Source: Sternotherus odoratus
Taxonomy: Eukaryota > Chordata > Testudines > Kinosternidae
DNA length: 64,000 bases
NCBI GenBank assembly: GCA_032164245.1
Contig: JAVMKO010000002.1
Span: forward strand, 56,577,840-56,641,839
Direction of reading: 5' to 3'
Under the pieces are notes generated by a model. The model ran no database searches, had not been told where the DNA came from, and saw only the letters and a program-made list of their open reading frames with translations. A program made the translations under genes and the position numbers. The stretch's first letter is position 1. Each line of letters opens with the position of its first letter. Positions 46,100-58,000 of this stretch are shown here, piece by piece.

Positions 46100-49000
46100 G
46101 TAAAATATTACAAGTTCATGTTTGGATTTTTTTATCCCATAAAATACTGTCTGCTCATAAAGCACTGATCTCTGACCTAGATATCCTTGAACAGAGTTCA
46201 TGGGTCCAGAGCTCACGTCACTCCTTCCATATTAATCCAGTGCTGTGTTCATTACCTATCTTCACACACTTCAGTTTCTAGCGTCAACTTGTTCAGCTCC
46301 CTCTGCTTCTGCTAGAAGGGGGAGAAACACGTAACTGTATTAAAAAGGACAAAACTTATCTACTACAAAGTGGACCCTAACTCAAACAGATTAGCTCTTC
46401 ACCAACTGGTTCACTTACTGAACATTAAGTGTAATTAATATACTGACTTAAGTTAAAGCAACAATTAATGCTTGAACTACTGCAAAAAGTGAGCTTTAGA
46501 AGTAGCATTATCTTTTGAAATGGACTAACGATTTGAACAATTTAGAATAACTTGTGAGATTTTCAAGGACTTCACAGATATGCTTTGATCAAATGTATCT
46601 GAGGCTGAAATATTGCAGCCCTTCCCTCCTAAAGAGAATTAGTTCCCATAAATCAAGTACACTGCCAGTAGTTATATGTAGAATTGGTACCAATGCCTAG
46701 AGTTAAGATTGCTTAACATCCTTTCCGTTATAAGAACCTGTTTTCTGCCATTTAAAATGCTGTCAAACTTGTCTGCTGTGCTGAAGATTCTGAGTCTGCT
46801 TCAGGCTAAAATTTTTTGAAAGTTTCAGCTAAAATAGTTTAGCTTTTGAGAGCAAAGGGGAAAATGCTCACATTTAACATTTACCCATGTTAAAATGTTT
46901 ACAAAAGTTCATTTGAGAAGCTCGTCTAGCACCTGAGGGACTGAGTTTAGCGAGAAGGTTGGCTTAATGTTGGATTTGCTTTTTGAAAATCTGTTCAAAC
47001 TTGGATAAGTTATAAACCTCTACCAACTGGAAGTCTCCCTTCCCCACCCAGGGTAGTGGGCTCGGGCTTTGGCTCCGGCTCCCCTACCCAGGCAATGAGA
47101 ATCAGGTGGACTCAAGCTTCAGTCCCCCCTCCTGGACTCATGTAGTAATTTTTGTTCTCAGAAAGGGGTGGCAGTGCAGTGAAGTTTGAGAACCCCTGCC
47201 CCTTGGAGACAGGGAAATTGCCAAGATTCAGCTCTGCTTCAGTTTGAGGACAGCTAATGAAGAACACTAGAAAGGCTTCTCTCCTATGAGCACCAGCATA
47301 AAGGATACAATCCACCCCTCCCTTGAGAACCAGAAAAAATCCCAGCTGTGTCAGTATAAAGACTATGAAACTGCAGAGCCTTTTATGATCTCTCCTTGCA
47401 GAAATCACATGAACGGAAGGCTGACTATTAAAGCAGCTATAGCTTTAAACAGCCCTCCCTCCACCAGTGAAGAGGGCCAAACACACATCACCCTCTTTCC
47501 AAGAACTTGGTAGTAGTTGGGGTCATAACTTATGACTCTAACTCCTGCCCTTTTAGTGTGGTTAAAAACAATGATGACCTACTAAATGGGACTGACACCT
47601 CCTTTGTGGGGAAGCTGGTACTTGCCTTAAAATATCCTTTAGTCTGACCAGTACTAAAGAAGCCATTGTTTGATGTTAGAGACTTCTCAGACTGCTGCAC
47701 TGTTACCCTGTATCTAACCTTCCTGTTCTATGGGATTGCCTAAAAACACAAGTTGTACTGCTTTAACCATACTAGTATGGTTGATGTAGTTATACTGGTA
47801 AACAAAGTGTTGTATCCTGTGTCAAAGGGTGTGCCTGCCGTGTACCCTGTTTCCCCGAAAGTAAGACATCCCCCGAAAATAAGACGTACTTCCAGTTTTG
47901 CCTCTCGCTGTAATATAATGTAATGTAATTTTGGAAGCAAAAATTAATATAAGACACTGTCTTATTTTCGGGGAAACACGGTAGCACTCCCTGCTGTCCA
48001 GCATGTCTCTGTATGGCTTCTGTCCAGTTCTTTCATTGTCTGTTGGTTGCATAACTAATTTTGCAAGATTTAAATCTACGAAAGTGGGGGGGGGGGGGGA
48101 GTTTGGTTCAAGAAGTACAGATTTCACTGTCACAGCTCTTGATAAGTGATTCCTTACCAGACAGAATACAATCAATCAGAGTTGTCTTTTTAAACATCTT
48201 AAGATCTGTTTCTTTATCTGGTGAGGTTGGGGTACTATTAGGACAGAAGCGTCTTCTTAACAGCCTATTGTTTTAATATAATTTATCAGGAATCTGAGGG
48301 TGTGACTTTTTCTGCTTTTTAGCTCATGGCTTCTGTTGTCCTAATGTGGCTGCAGAAAAAGACCTCAGACCTTACAATCCCTAACTAGAATAGTTACACT
48401 GTTTTTCAAACTAGTATTGTAAGCAAACTACAGGTTTAAGCAAATTAATTCAGAAACTAGCAAAAAAGATCTCCCATACAATCTAGTAGGTGCTAGCATC
48501 TTTCTGTTGGATTTCAGACTAGGGCAATGGTCTTATTACAGTGAAAAATAAGGGAGGAAATCACAGCTGCACATGTTTGTGTAGACACACTTTTCCCCAC
48601 CCTTATTAATAGGCCAAATCCTCAAAGTGGTGGGGATTGTATACATATAATAAAGCCTACTCCAAATTTAACAAGTTACCACTAATTATAAACCTTGCCT
48701 ACAAATTTCCCCCACCAGGGAAAACGTATATACACTTTTCTGCCAAATTCTAAGCATGCGTGCCATTGTTAATTGTTTTTAATATTACTACAGTATTATG
48801 CAAGATAGTAGTGATTGTGCATTCGAGAAATACCTGGTGCATGCTTCAAAGAGTTTGCAGTCCTAAATGACACAGGTGTGTGGGGGCGGGAAACAAAAAG
48901 CAAAATGGTCAGAGTAGAGAGAGGCATTGTCTTGTCCATTTTATTTATACATTTCCTCAAACATCCCTCTGTCTAGCACCCCTTTTGTGAATCTCTCTGC

Positions 49001-52000
49001 TTAATAATCCTTTCTAGCTCCTCTTTTGTATTTTTCTTTCTCTAATCTGTCTACCAGGTCTGTTTCTCAATCTCCTTAATACCCTCAGGAATGTAAAATA
49101 ATGGAGAGGACCTGTGTGGTAAATCTTTCTCTCCATTCCACTCCCTTATTAGATGTTGCATATGCCACCTTAACTGGCATTGCCTGAATTCTTAAATGCA
49201 TAACTAGGTAATCTTTACGTTCTCTTAACATGAAAGATTCTAGTTTTTTAAAAAAACACCGTAGTTGTGAGTCTCAAGGAAAAACTGAAATTATGTGATC
49301 AGGAACTACTTGACTAGACAACACAGGACCACCATTTCTCAAGGACTCTAAGGGCTCTTGTAACATGAGCAAAGACTGAGACCAGAGTATTTGCAGAAGA
49401 CTCACTGTACATCTTGCAGGAGATACACTTTTGCAATGAAGCTAAATTAGCCACACACATGCTGCAGAATCTCTTTGCTACAAAGATTTACGTATAATAA
49501 GTGTCAGATGCAGAACTAGAACCCAGATATCTTGATTCTGCCATTGTAAAAAAGTAACTTTGTGTATCTGGGATTTATTACACATGGAATTTCATGGTCA
49601 GTAGTGTACATGAGCAATCCAAACTATCTTGCCATAGGTGGCTGAATCTGTTCAAAATAGCTTGTTTTAAATGCAGCTTGTCTGACGTGTCTTCCAACAG
49701 TCAGGCTATTAAATCTCAGCAGAATCTTAAAATCTTGTAATTGACTTTTCTCACTTGGCTTTGTAAAGCATCATGCATAGCTCTGCTGCTGTAGAAGCAT
49801 GTGAGAGCCTGATGTGTTGGATGGTGCTCAAGCAGAGGGATTGAAGTATGTTGACTTTGCCCATTCCTAAAGAGAGGATTCTGGGCCAAATAGTGGTGCT
49901 ACATAGGAGATGACTAACACAATCTATAGAGCCAATTGCAGTGATTTATTACAGGGATACAAGATCTCCACGTGGAGATCCCATGGATCCAGGGGGACCA
50001 CCAAATTTGGTAGATTTCTTCTCAAGGAAGCAGTTTGGGAGGGGGTTGCCTGAAAAAGACTCTGTACATGAGTGGATGTAATCCCATGTCTGTCTATAAT
50101 GTACATTGTACTTTGCACCATAGTTACTCCCTTTGACTATCTCCAGTCACCCAAGCCTTAACTTCAAGATTACCTTATCTGAGCACTGATATAAACTATG
50201 TACTACTTATTTTAAGAACTGTTCTAAGGCCTTTTATTCAACTTTCTTTATCCTCTCCCTTTGTAGAAAACATTCTGATTTGTATTTTTAGTTGCCAAGT
50301 TGCGTTTACAGGCCTGGCATTAAGAAAAGTGATGCTTTTCTTGTAAAATGAGCATACTCAATCTGGAAGTAACTAATAAATACAGAACTACATTTTGAAG
50401 ATTTCTTTTAATGAAAAAAAAAAAAATCAACTACCTCCTCCATAGTACTCCCTGGCAAATATTATGCCAGTTTCTCATAAATTAGCATTATAATGGTAGC
50501 TATCAAGCATTGGACTTGCTAAATTTAAAATGATTGCTTAGTTTTTGTGCAGAGAATTTAACTTAGTTGATTCTGTTTTATATCTAGAATGCCTATCTCT
50601 GTTCACATACTGTATTGAAAGTACACCATTACACTGCAGCAACTTCTAGCACATGAAAGGATTATAGGAAAACATTACAAAGCAAATACACTAGACTGAT
50701 TTATAAGGGATCCACAAAAATTACAGATGAGATTGCTAATGTACAAATAAGCTGTCTAAACTGAGCATACATAGCTTGTGTGAATTAAAGCTTGTATCTT
50801 AGCACTTAAACTGTCAATAGTCAAGTGTCTACATTATTTTATCAAGTGCGTGTATAAGGATAATAGAAAATATACAACACAAAATGAGTTTCTTTAACTT
50901 GCGGTCAAAATGAAGTTACAGTTACAGCCACATCAGTAATTTGACTGTATTACCTGTCACAGTTTAGGGCAGTGACACCTATATTCCCCCTCATGGTCCA
51001 GCAAAAGCACCACAGTAGGTTCTTGGCTTGTCAGCCATCACCTTTCTTGGGCAGAAACCCATGTCTCTCTCCTTCCTGACCAGGGTATTTCTAGATTGCA
51101 CAGCTCCCTGCCTCTACTGTGACCCCTTCCTTCCCCACCGCCCCAATAAAGTCAAAGTGCCTAAGTCAGTATTCTTGACTTTTCCCCTCTGAGATGGTAA
51201 ACAAGATAATTGCCACAGTTAGGCTTCCATGAAGCTCTTTCTAAGCAAACATCTTTATTCTTAAACATTTCAGAGAAAACATATTCAAAATAATAAAAGA
51301 TACATGTGTGCTAGTAAGCTTACCCAGAAATAACTCCTGATTCCAACAAGGGCTCTGGCTGGTGACCAGTCATCCAAACCCCACCCAGGAGTTTTCGTGT
51401 GGCAATCAGTGTATCAATCCTTTTGCTCAGAAAGAGAACTCCCAAGGGTGTCATTTACTCCTTTTTGTTAGGGTTTTTTTTAAGCTGTCATAACAGGTGA
51501 TCAGGGCCCTCAGGAGGAAGCTTCAGAGGCTGAGTACAGAGGTGGGAATTTGCAACCTTCTTCTCCAAAGTACAGTCTACAAATTCCACTTCACACACAT
51601 TGCCACCAAAGATTATTTGTCCCCTGCATTCTTCAAGGCAGTCTTTTGAAGCTCACAGTACTTCAAAAAGATTGTATTAATCCTGTCTTCCTCCTAAAGA
51701 AGTTCTGTACAATCCCACAATAATAAAAATATTGCATTTTCATACAATAAACTCCTAAAATAAACTTAGGCCTTGTCTACAGTACAAGGTTTTGTCGGCA
51801 AAAGTTATGCCATTTTAATTAAACTGCTATTGCATGTCCACACTATGTTCCTTGTGTCAGCAGAGTGCATCCACTCTAGCAGCTCTTGAAATAACACAGA
51901 GAGCAGTACACTGGGGGTAGCTGTCCCACTGTGAAACTGGGGTGCTTTGGGAAGGGTTTACAATACCTCATGGGGCAAGTACAGCTTCACATGATACAGG

Positions 52001-55000
52001 ATTTTCAATCCCATCCTTCCATGGGCATCCTAGTAGATTGTCAGACGCTTTTCAACTGAAATGTGGGCGGGGATTGGAGAATGATGTGAGTGGAGGAGAG
52101 ACAGAAACTGCATGGTGGGATCGAGTGAGTGTCAGCATGCTGTTTCTTTAAGTTCAGAAAGCAGGCTGACCAACCTAGGGGGTGGGGGAACACCCCCACA
52201 CACATCCACCCCCAGCTCTGCATAGCACAGCAGTTTCTCTTCCCGCCTCTCCCCACAGAAGCAGCCCTCTCTGCTGGCCTGCCTATAGTTCTGTGATTCC
52301 CTCCAAGTTCTCCCACACCCCCTTCAGCTGCCGGAGCCACATCCTGAGCAGCTCAGGGAGCTCTCCATGCCGAGGAATGGCACAGCAGTTGTCCCCGGCC
52401 CCGTTCCCTGCAGCAGCAGTCTGCCTACAGCTGTGTTCCTAGTGCAGGATGGAACAGGCGCATGCCACCTTAATGATTTGATCTTTGTTCCCAGAACGGA
52501 GCAGCACGCTCCCCTGTCAGATACTTCCTGGAGTTTGAAAGGGGAGGGGTGCACGCCTACCAGCAGAGATAAAAACAGTGAGCAGAGCGGTCATGGCAGG
52601 CATTATGGGATACTGGGGGACATAATGTTCTGCAGTGCCTACACTGACACTTTGTCACTTTCACTTTGTAGCAAAAAACTTTACGCCTCCCGTTTTGTCA
52701 GGTAAATAGCAGAGTTTTGCCGCAAAAACTAGCTTTGTAGTGCGTATACCTCCCCTGTTTTGTTGGCAAAAAGCAGCTTTTGCTGACAAAAATTTGTACT
52801 GTAGACAAGGTCTTAATTCAGTAAAGATTTGACCAGGATATTGCAGGAAACTGCCATAACTGTCCTATTACTTTTCAAGAATGTTAATTACACAAAAATC
52901 TTTAAAAGACCAAGAAAATATACAAAAACCTGTAGGGGAACACTTCAACCTGCCTGGACACACTATTGCGGATTTAAAGGTCACCATTCTGCAGAAAGGG
53001 AACTTCAGATCCAGACTGCAAAGAGAGACTGCAGAGCTTCAATTCATTTGCAAATTCGGCACACACACTTTGGGATTGAACCGGGATCTACAATGGTTGG
53101 CTCATTACAGGCATTGTTTCTCATCTCTCCATGTCCACAGACCCCATTCAAATGCTAGACGAATAATCCACACTCCCTGATCGGAGATAACAAGCTGGCT
53201 CAGCTTAATTGGACTAACCTTTTCACCTCCCACCTGGCTCTTACCTACTTTTCTATAACTGCCTGTTTGTGAACACTTCTACTGCTTGCATCCGACGAAG
53301 TGGGTATTAGCCCACGAAAGCTCATGCTTCAAAACTTTATAGTTAGTCTTTAAGGTGCCACAGGACTTTGTTAACTCTGCTATTCCAGACTAACACGGCT
53401 ACCACCCTGATTCAAGAAAATCTTGTGATCTTTTTAGACGCCACAGAGGATTCTCCTATCTCCTCATACACAGTCCTTAAAAGGTTTGCTGGGAATCCTT
53501 ATGCCCCACCCTCTGCAAGCCCTAAGGAGATGTCTACACAAAGAAAAACTTGTAGCAGGTCCATGCCAGCCAGCTTAGGCTCAGGCTGCAGGGCTGTTTC
53601 ATTGCTGTATAGATCTCTGGACTTGGGCAGCCCAGGCCCTGCGGGTCAGCCACGGCTTTTTCTTTGCTGTGTTGACATACCCTAAGAGGCTTATCAGGGC
53701 CTCATTGTCTCTGGGGAGGTTGAATATGTCTGTCTGTGAACTCATAACACCTGAATTGAAGGTATTAGAAATATGACAAAGGTTTCCTTTGTTCAAAATA
53801 TTCAAATTTTGTTTAGCTTCTGTGAAGTCTGAAAACTTTCCCCTCTTCCTCCAAAACTCATTGGCTTTTTGTGATGACCATTTACGCTAGCTCTCCTGGC
53901 ATCATGTTCTTCCTGCCACCTTTATGGTATATCAAGTGTGGGTGGCTTTAGTTAATAAAAAGCCCAATATTTCCACTTAGCAGGTCACATTTCAATTACA
54001 CACCTGCAAAATTGTTGTCTGCAGAGTTCTAACACTTGACTAAAGGAAAAAGTTGCAGAGTGAAAAGACTTCAGTCTTATGAACTGCTTTCTCACTATCT
54101 AGCATTGTAAAATTAGCAATGTTGCCACTTCCTGTAATATAAATGTAAACGTAAACATACTTTCTTTGTTTTGGCTATGGAATAACATCTAGTTTTGGTT
54201 GCCTTCGTTTAGGTTAAAAAAGAAGTTGGTGATGTTAGTATCCTTATCAACAATGCTGGCATTGTAACTGGAAAGAAGTTCATTGATTGCCCAGATTCAC
54301 TTGTGGAGAAAACCATGGAGGTGAACACCCTGGCACACTTCTGGGTAATATACAGATATTCTTTTTTGTTAGGGAACTGTGAAAGAATATTGGCACTTAA
54401 GTTGCTTTTGCAAATGAGGGGGGGAATCTCTTATATAATTGCTGTTTAAGTGGTTGAGCTTGTGAGGCCTTACAGGCAAATTGATGACATTTGTTTGTGA
54501 GTTCCAGAAAGAAAGAGGATAGGGAGGTAGCCACAGGAAGCTTGTGGGAGAGAGTTAAGGGATGTGTTTAGCCCCTTGTGTAGGCAGTTGCTTCTCCCTA
54601 AAGAAGCAATAAAGTGTATGACGCGCCCCCCCCCCCCCCCTTGCATCGGTTGCCTGATATTAAGAGATACTTCTGGGAAATGTAAAGTTGAAAAGTACAG
54701 TTATTGTGGGCAGTCTGGTGCTATGCCTGATATGAATAGACTCAGAGCAGGGCTCCAAAGCTGCTGTAAACTGGCTACTTCATCAGCCATTAGCAGAAAA
54801 GAGCCTGGTTCATGTGCTGCCATGGGTTGGGTCAGAACTTGTTCTGATCGCATTCTATCACCTGCTTGCCACTGGGAACTTGCGCTATTGCAGTGGCTCC
54901 TCTCAAGCACTCTTACTTGGTGTCTTGAAAGTCAAACTGACATACGCTGGCATGATTGATTTGAAGATTTTATCTTAAATTAGTCATTTGATTTGTATTT

Positions 55001-58000
55001 CGCTAAGGAGACGAATTGATATGTAATAAAGAATTGAAGGTGAATTATAATCTAATAAAGAAGGAATGGTGAATTAAAACATGCTGCTCTCTTTCCGTTT
55101 GATGGAAAATGTGGAAATGACAGAATGGGTAGCAGAAATCAGCAAGTGATGGCAGAAAGATTAGGAGTTCAGTTTTCCCTTCTCAGCTGCTATTTTTAAG
55201 ATGGAAGCCTATTCGGAAAATGTTGCCGTACTGAGCTTCTAGGTATAGGGAATTTACAGCTTCCCAGGTCTTGAGCTGATTGCAGTCTAGTTTCTGACTC
55301 CCCCTAGTGGATGACTACAACATCAAGAAAACTACGGAAACATATTGGGGAGTCCTCTGCGGATTCACCTGTCCTAATTAATTTGTATCTTATTAGTCTC
55401 TGTAGAATGGGGGGAAACATTAAAACTTAATAGGTCTCCTTTATGAGTGTCACCTTTTTCAATAGTAATGCTCTAACTAATTGCACAATTAAATCCCTTT
55501 ACGTAATGTTTAACTGTAAGTGTGGGTTTCAATGTGTTTCATAGACTTGCAAAGCCTTCCTTCCAGCCATGATGGCCTCAAATCATGGACACTTGGTTAG
55601 TATTGCAAGCTCAGCGGGACTGATTGGAGTGAATGGGCTAGCAGGTTAGTGTATTCGAGATCATTCTAAATGGAATCTAAAGGTATGTTCTTGGTTATAC
55701 TCTTCAACTACAGCTCTTAGGCCAAGCCACCTAAATAAAATGGTGCTACTTTCAAAACAGCCGTACACTTAATGGCTCCCACTGACCTCAATAGGACCCA
55801 GGTTCTCAGCACCATTAAAAATTCCTTTCACTTTTTATTAAAGGACAGGATGGGGGGCAGGGAGGGGAGGAAGAGAACAGTTAAATTATTTGAAATATAA
55901 AGTGTTAAGTAGGGCTTTTATTATAATATCCTGTGGCTTTTTCCCTTTAGCTGGAGAGTTTGTAGAAGGAATATCCACTCCTTCCTCTTCCCCCCCCTTC
56001 ATTTGAGTATTTTTAGATCGTATTAAAGATAACTACAGTTCTCGGGTGAAAGAGAGGCTAATTGAAATGGACTAGAGTTGTAGGTGCTGCTGTTACGATG
56101 TCTGATCCCCAGGGGTTCGCGGGTCGATTCCAGGGGGGGTCAAGAGTTCCTGGTGCCGCAGAAGTGCCGCCGAATAGAACACTTCCGCTTTCAGCGGCAT
56201 TTTGGTGGACATCCTATGTGCATCAGAGTGTCCGCCGAAAAAGCCGCCGAAGTGAATGTTTCCGGTTTCGGTGGACACTCCGATGCGCATGGCATGTCCA
56301 CCGGAAGCGTTCTATTCAGCGGCATTTCAGCAGACATGGATGGGTCACAGCAGCCGGCATGGAACAGAAAAAAGGCCGCCAGGCTGCAAAGTTTGAGAGC
56401 CTCCAGTTTAGAAGATGAAGCAGGACACACAATGGGAGAGAAATGAACAGTCTTTGGTGTTGACTCTTACTTGCAGCATTACTGCTGGAAAAACACATGC
56501 ATGGCACATCGTCTGACTAGCCAGCCTGAGTCCTGGGAAACTTGTACCAGTATCTGGCCATTTAGGACATTTGGTTTTAGCTGCCTTTCTGATAACAGGC
56601 TTATAGCAGTGTGCAAAAGATGTAGGCATGACTGGCTTAGCGATTCTTAGCCACAGAAGGTGAAAGACAAGAAATATGGTGAGGAAGGGAAAGGACACAT
56701 GATGGGGGAGGGAGGAGTCTCACATACCAGGTGATAGTTGGGGTTTACCCAGAGCCAGTGGAGGTGACAGTCCTCTGAATCCCTTTCTCTGACCCAATCT
56801 GGTCAGGACGTGTCTCAGGATTAGAACAACAAAGGCCCAGTGGTGTCATGGTAGATTCTTTGTCATAGAAGACAGTTGAAGTGGCAGCTATGATGGTAAG
56901 TTTGTCCCTTTCCTGTCTGTCAGACAGCTTTTGATTGGTGGTGAGGAGTCTTTTCTTTTAAGGACCCCAAATAAGAACAATGGCAGTGTAGTTCATCCCC
57001 TTCGTTATTTTATTCACCAAGTAGGCCTAATTTTTGACACACCATTTTGGGTTCATTAATTTCTGGTCCCACGCTTTTTTCGTTGACCAAGCATAATCTT
57101 AACACTGTCCTTGAATTATATCATTCAGCCTTTTTGTATGAACTAACTTAGTCTTTTTGTCTCTCTTTCATGCCTATTCACATCAGCATTTGTTATAGGT
57201 TAATGTGACAATTCATAAACTTACACTCACTTTTTGCTGTTTTGCTCACAATTAAGATAAATTTGTAGGCACAATTATTTTAACAGTACCCAGACTACTC
57301 TTGTTAATTTTGCCAGACTTTCTTCTCAGACAAGAAATTGTGCTTGGTTTGCTCACCATGAGACATGGACTAAAACCATGTAGTTATATTGTTTTCGAGA
57401 GTTGAGAGATTTTCTCTTAATAAAATAATTAACTGTAATAAATAACTCTTCATCTTTCTTCACTCTACAGATTATTGTGCAAGTAAATTTGCTGCAGTGG
57501 GCTTTGCAGAATCAGTTGGTTTAGAAATGCTGGCTCTGGGAAAGACTGACATTAAAACCACTATTGTGTGTCCTTACTTCATCAACACGGGAATGTTTGA
57601 CGGTTGTAAAACCAAGTGAGTGAATTTTGGGGGTTTGTGTGTAATTAGTATATGGCACATCAAAAATGTTTGATTAAATACATGATTTATGAAAGGGAAT
57701 TAGTAATCAGTAGAAATGACATAATCTGAACCTGTTATAAGGTAAGTTTTTCTCCATTGAGCTATTTTTAGGGCTCAGAGACCAAGCCCAATGATTGCCA
57801 GATGGCAGAATCTAAGACTTTTTAATTACATTTCTAGCCCCCATGGCAAGAATATGAATCTTCCAAATATCAGTGTGTAATCAATTAAGTGTTCTCTCCC
57901 TGATTCTGCAAATAGCCTGAAACAGTAACTCTGAAAAAATGTAAACTCACTCAGATTATTAACTCTACAACCTATTGATGGTTTCACTTTCACCGTCAAC

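Noticed and set aside
56062..56446. 118-120 codon frames
   Set aside because: Within a CpG-rich palindromic repeat; both strands open, no family.
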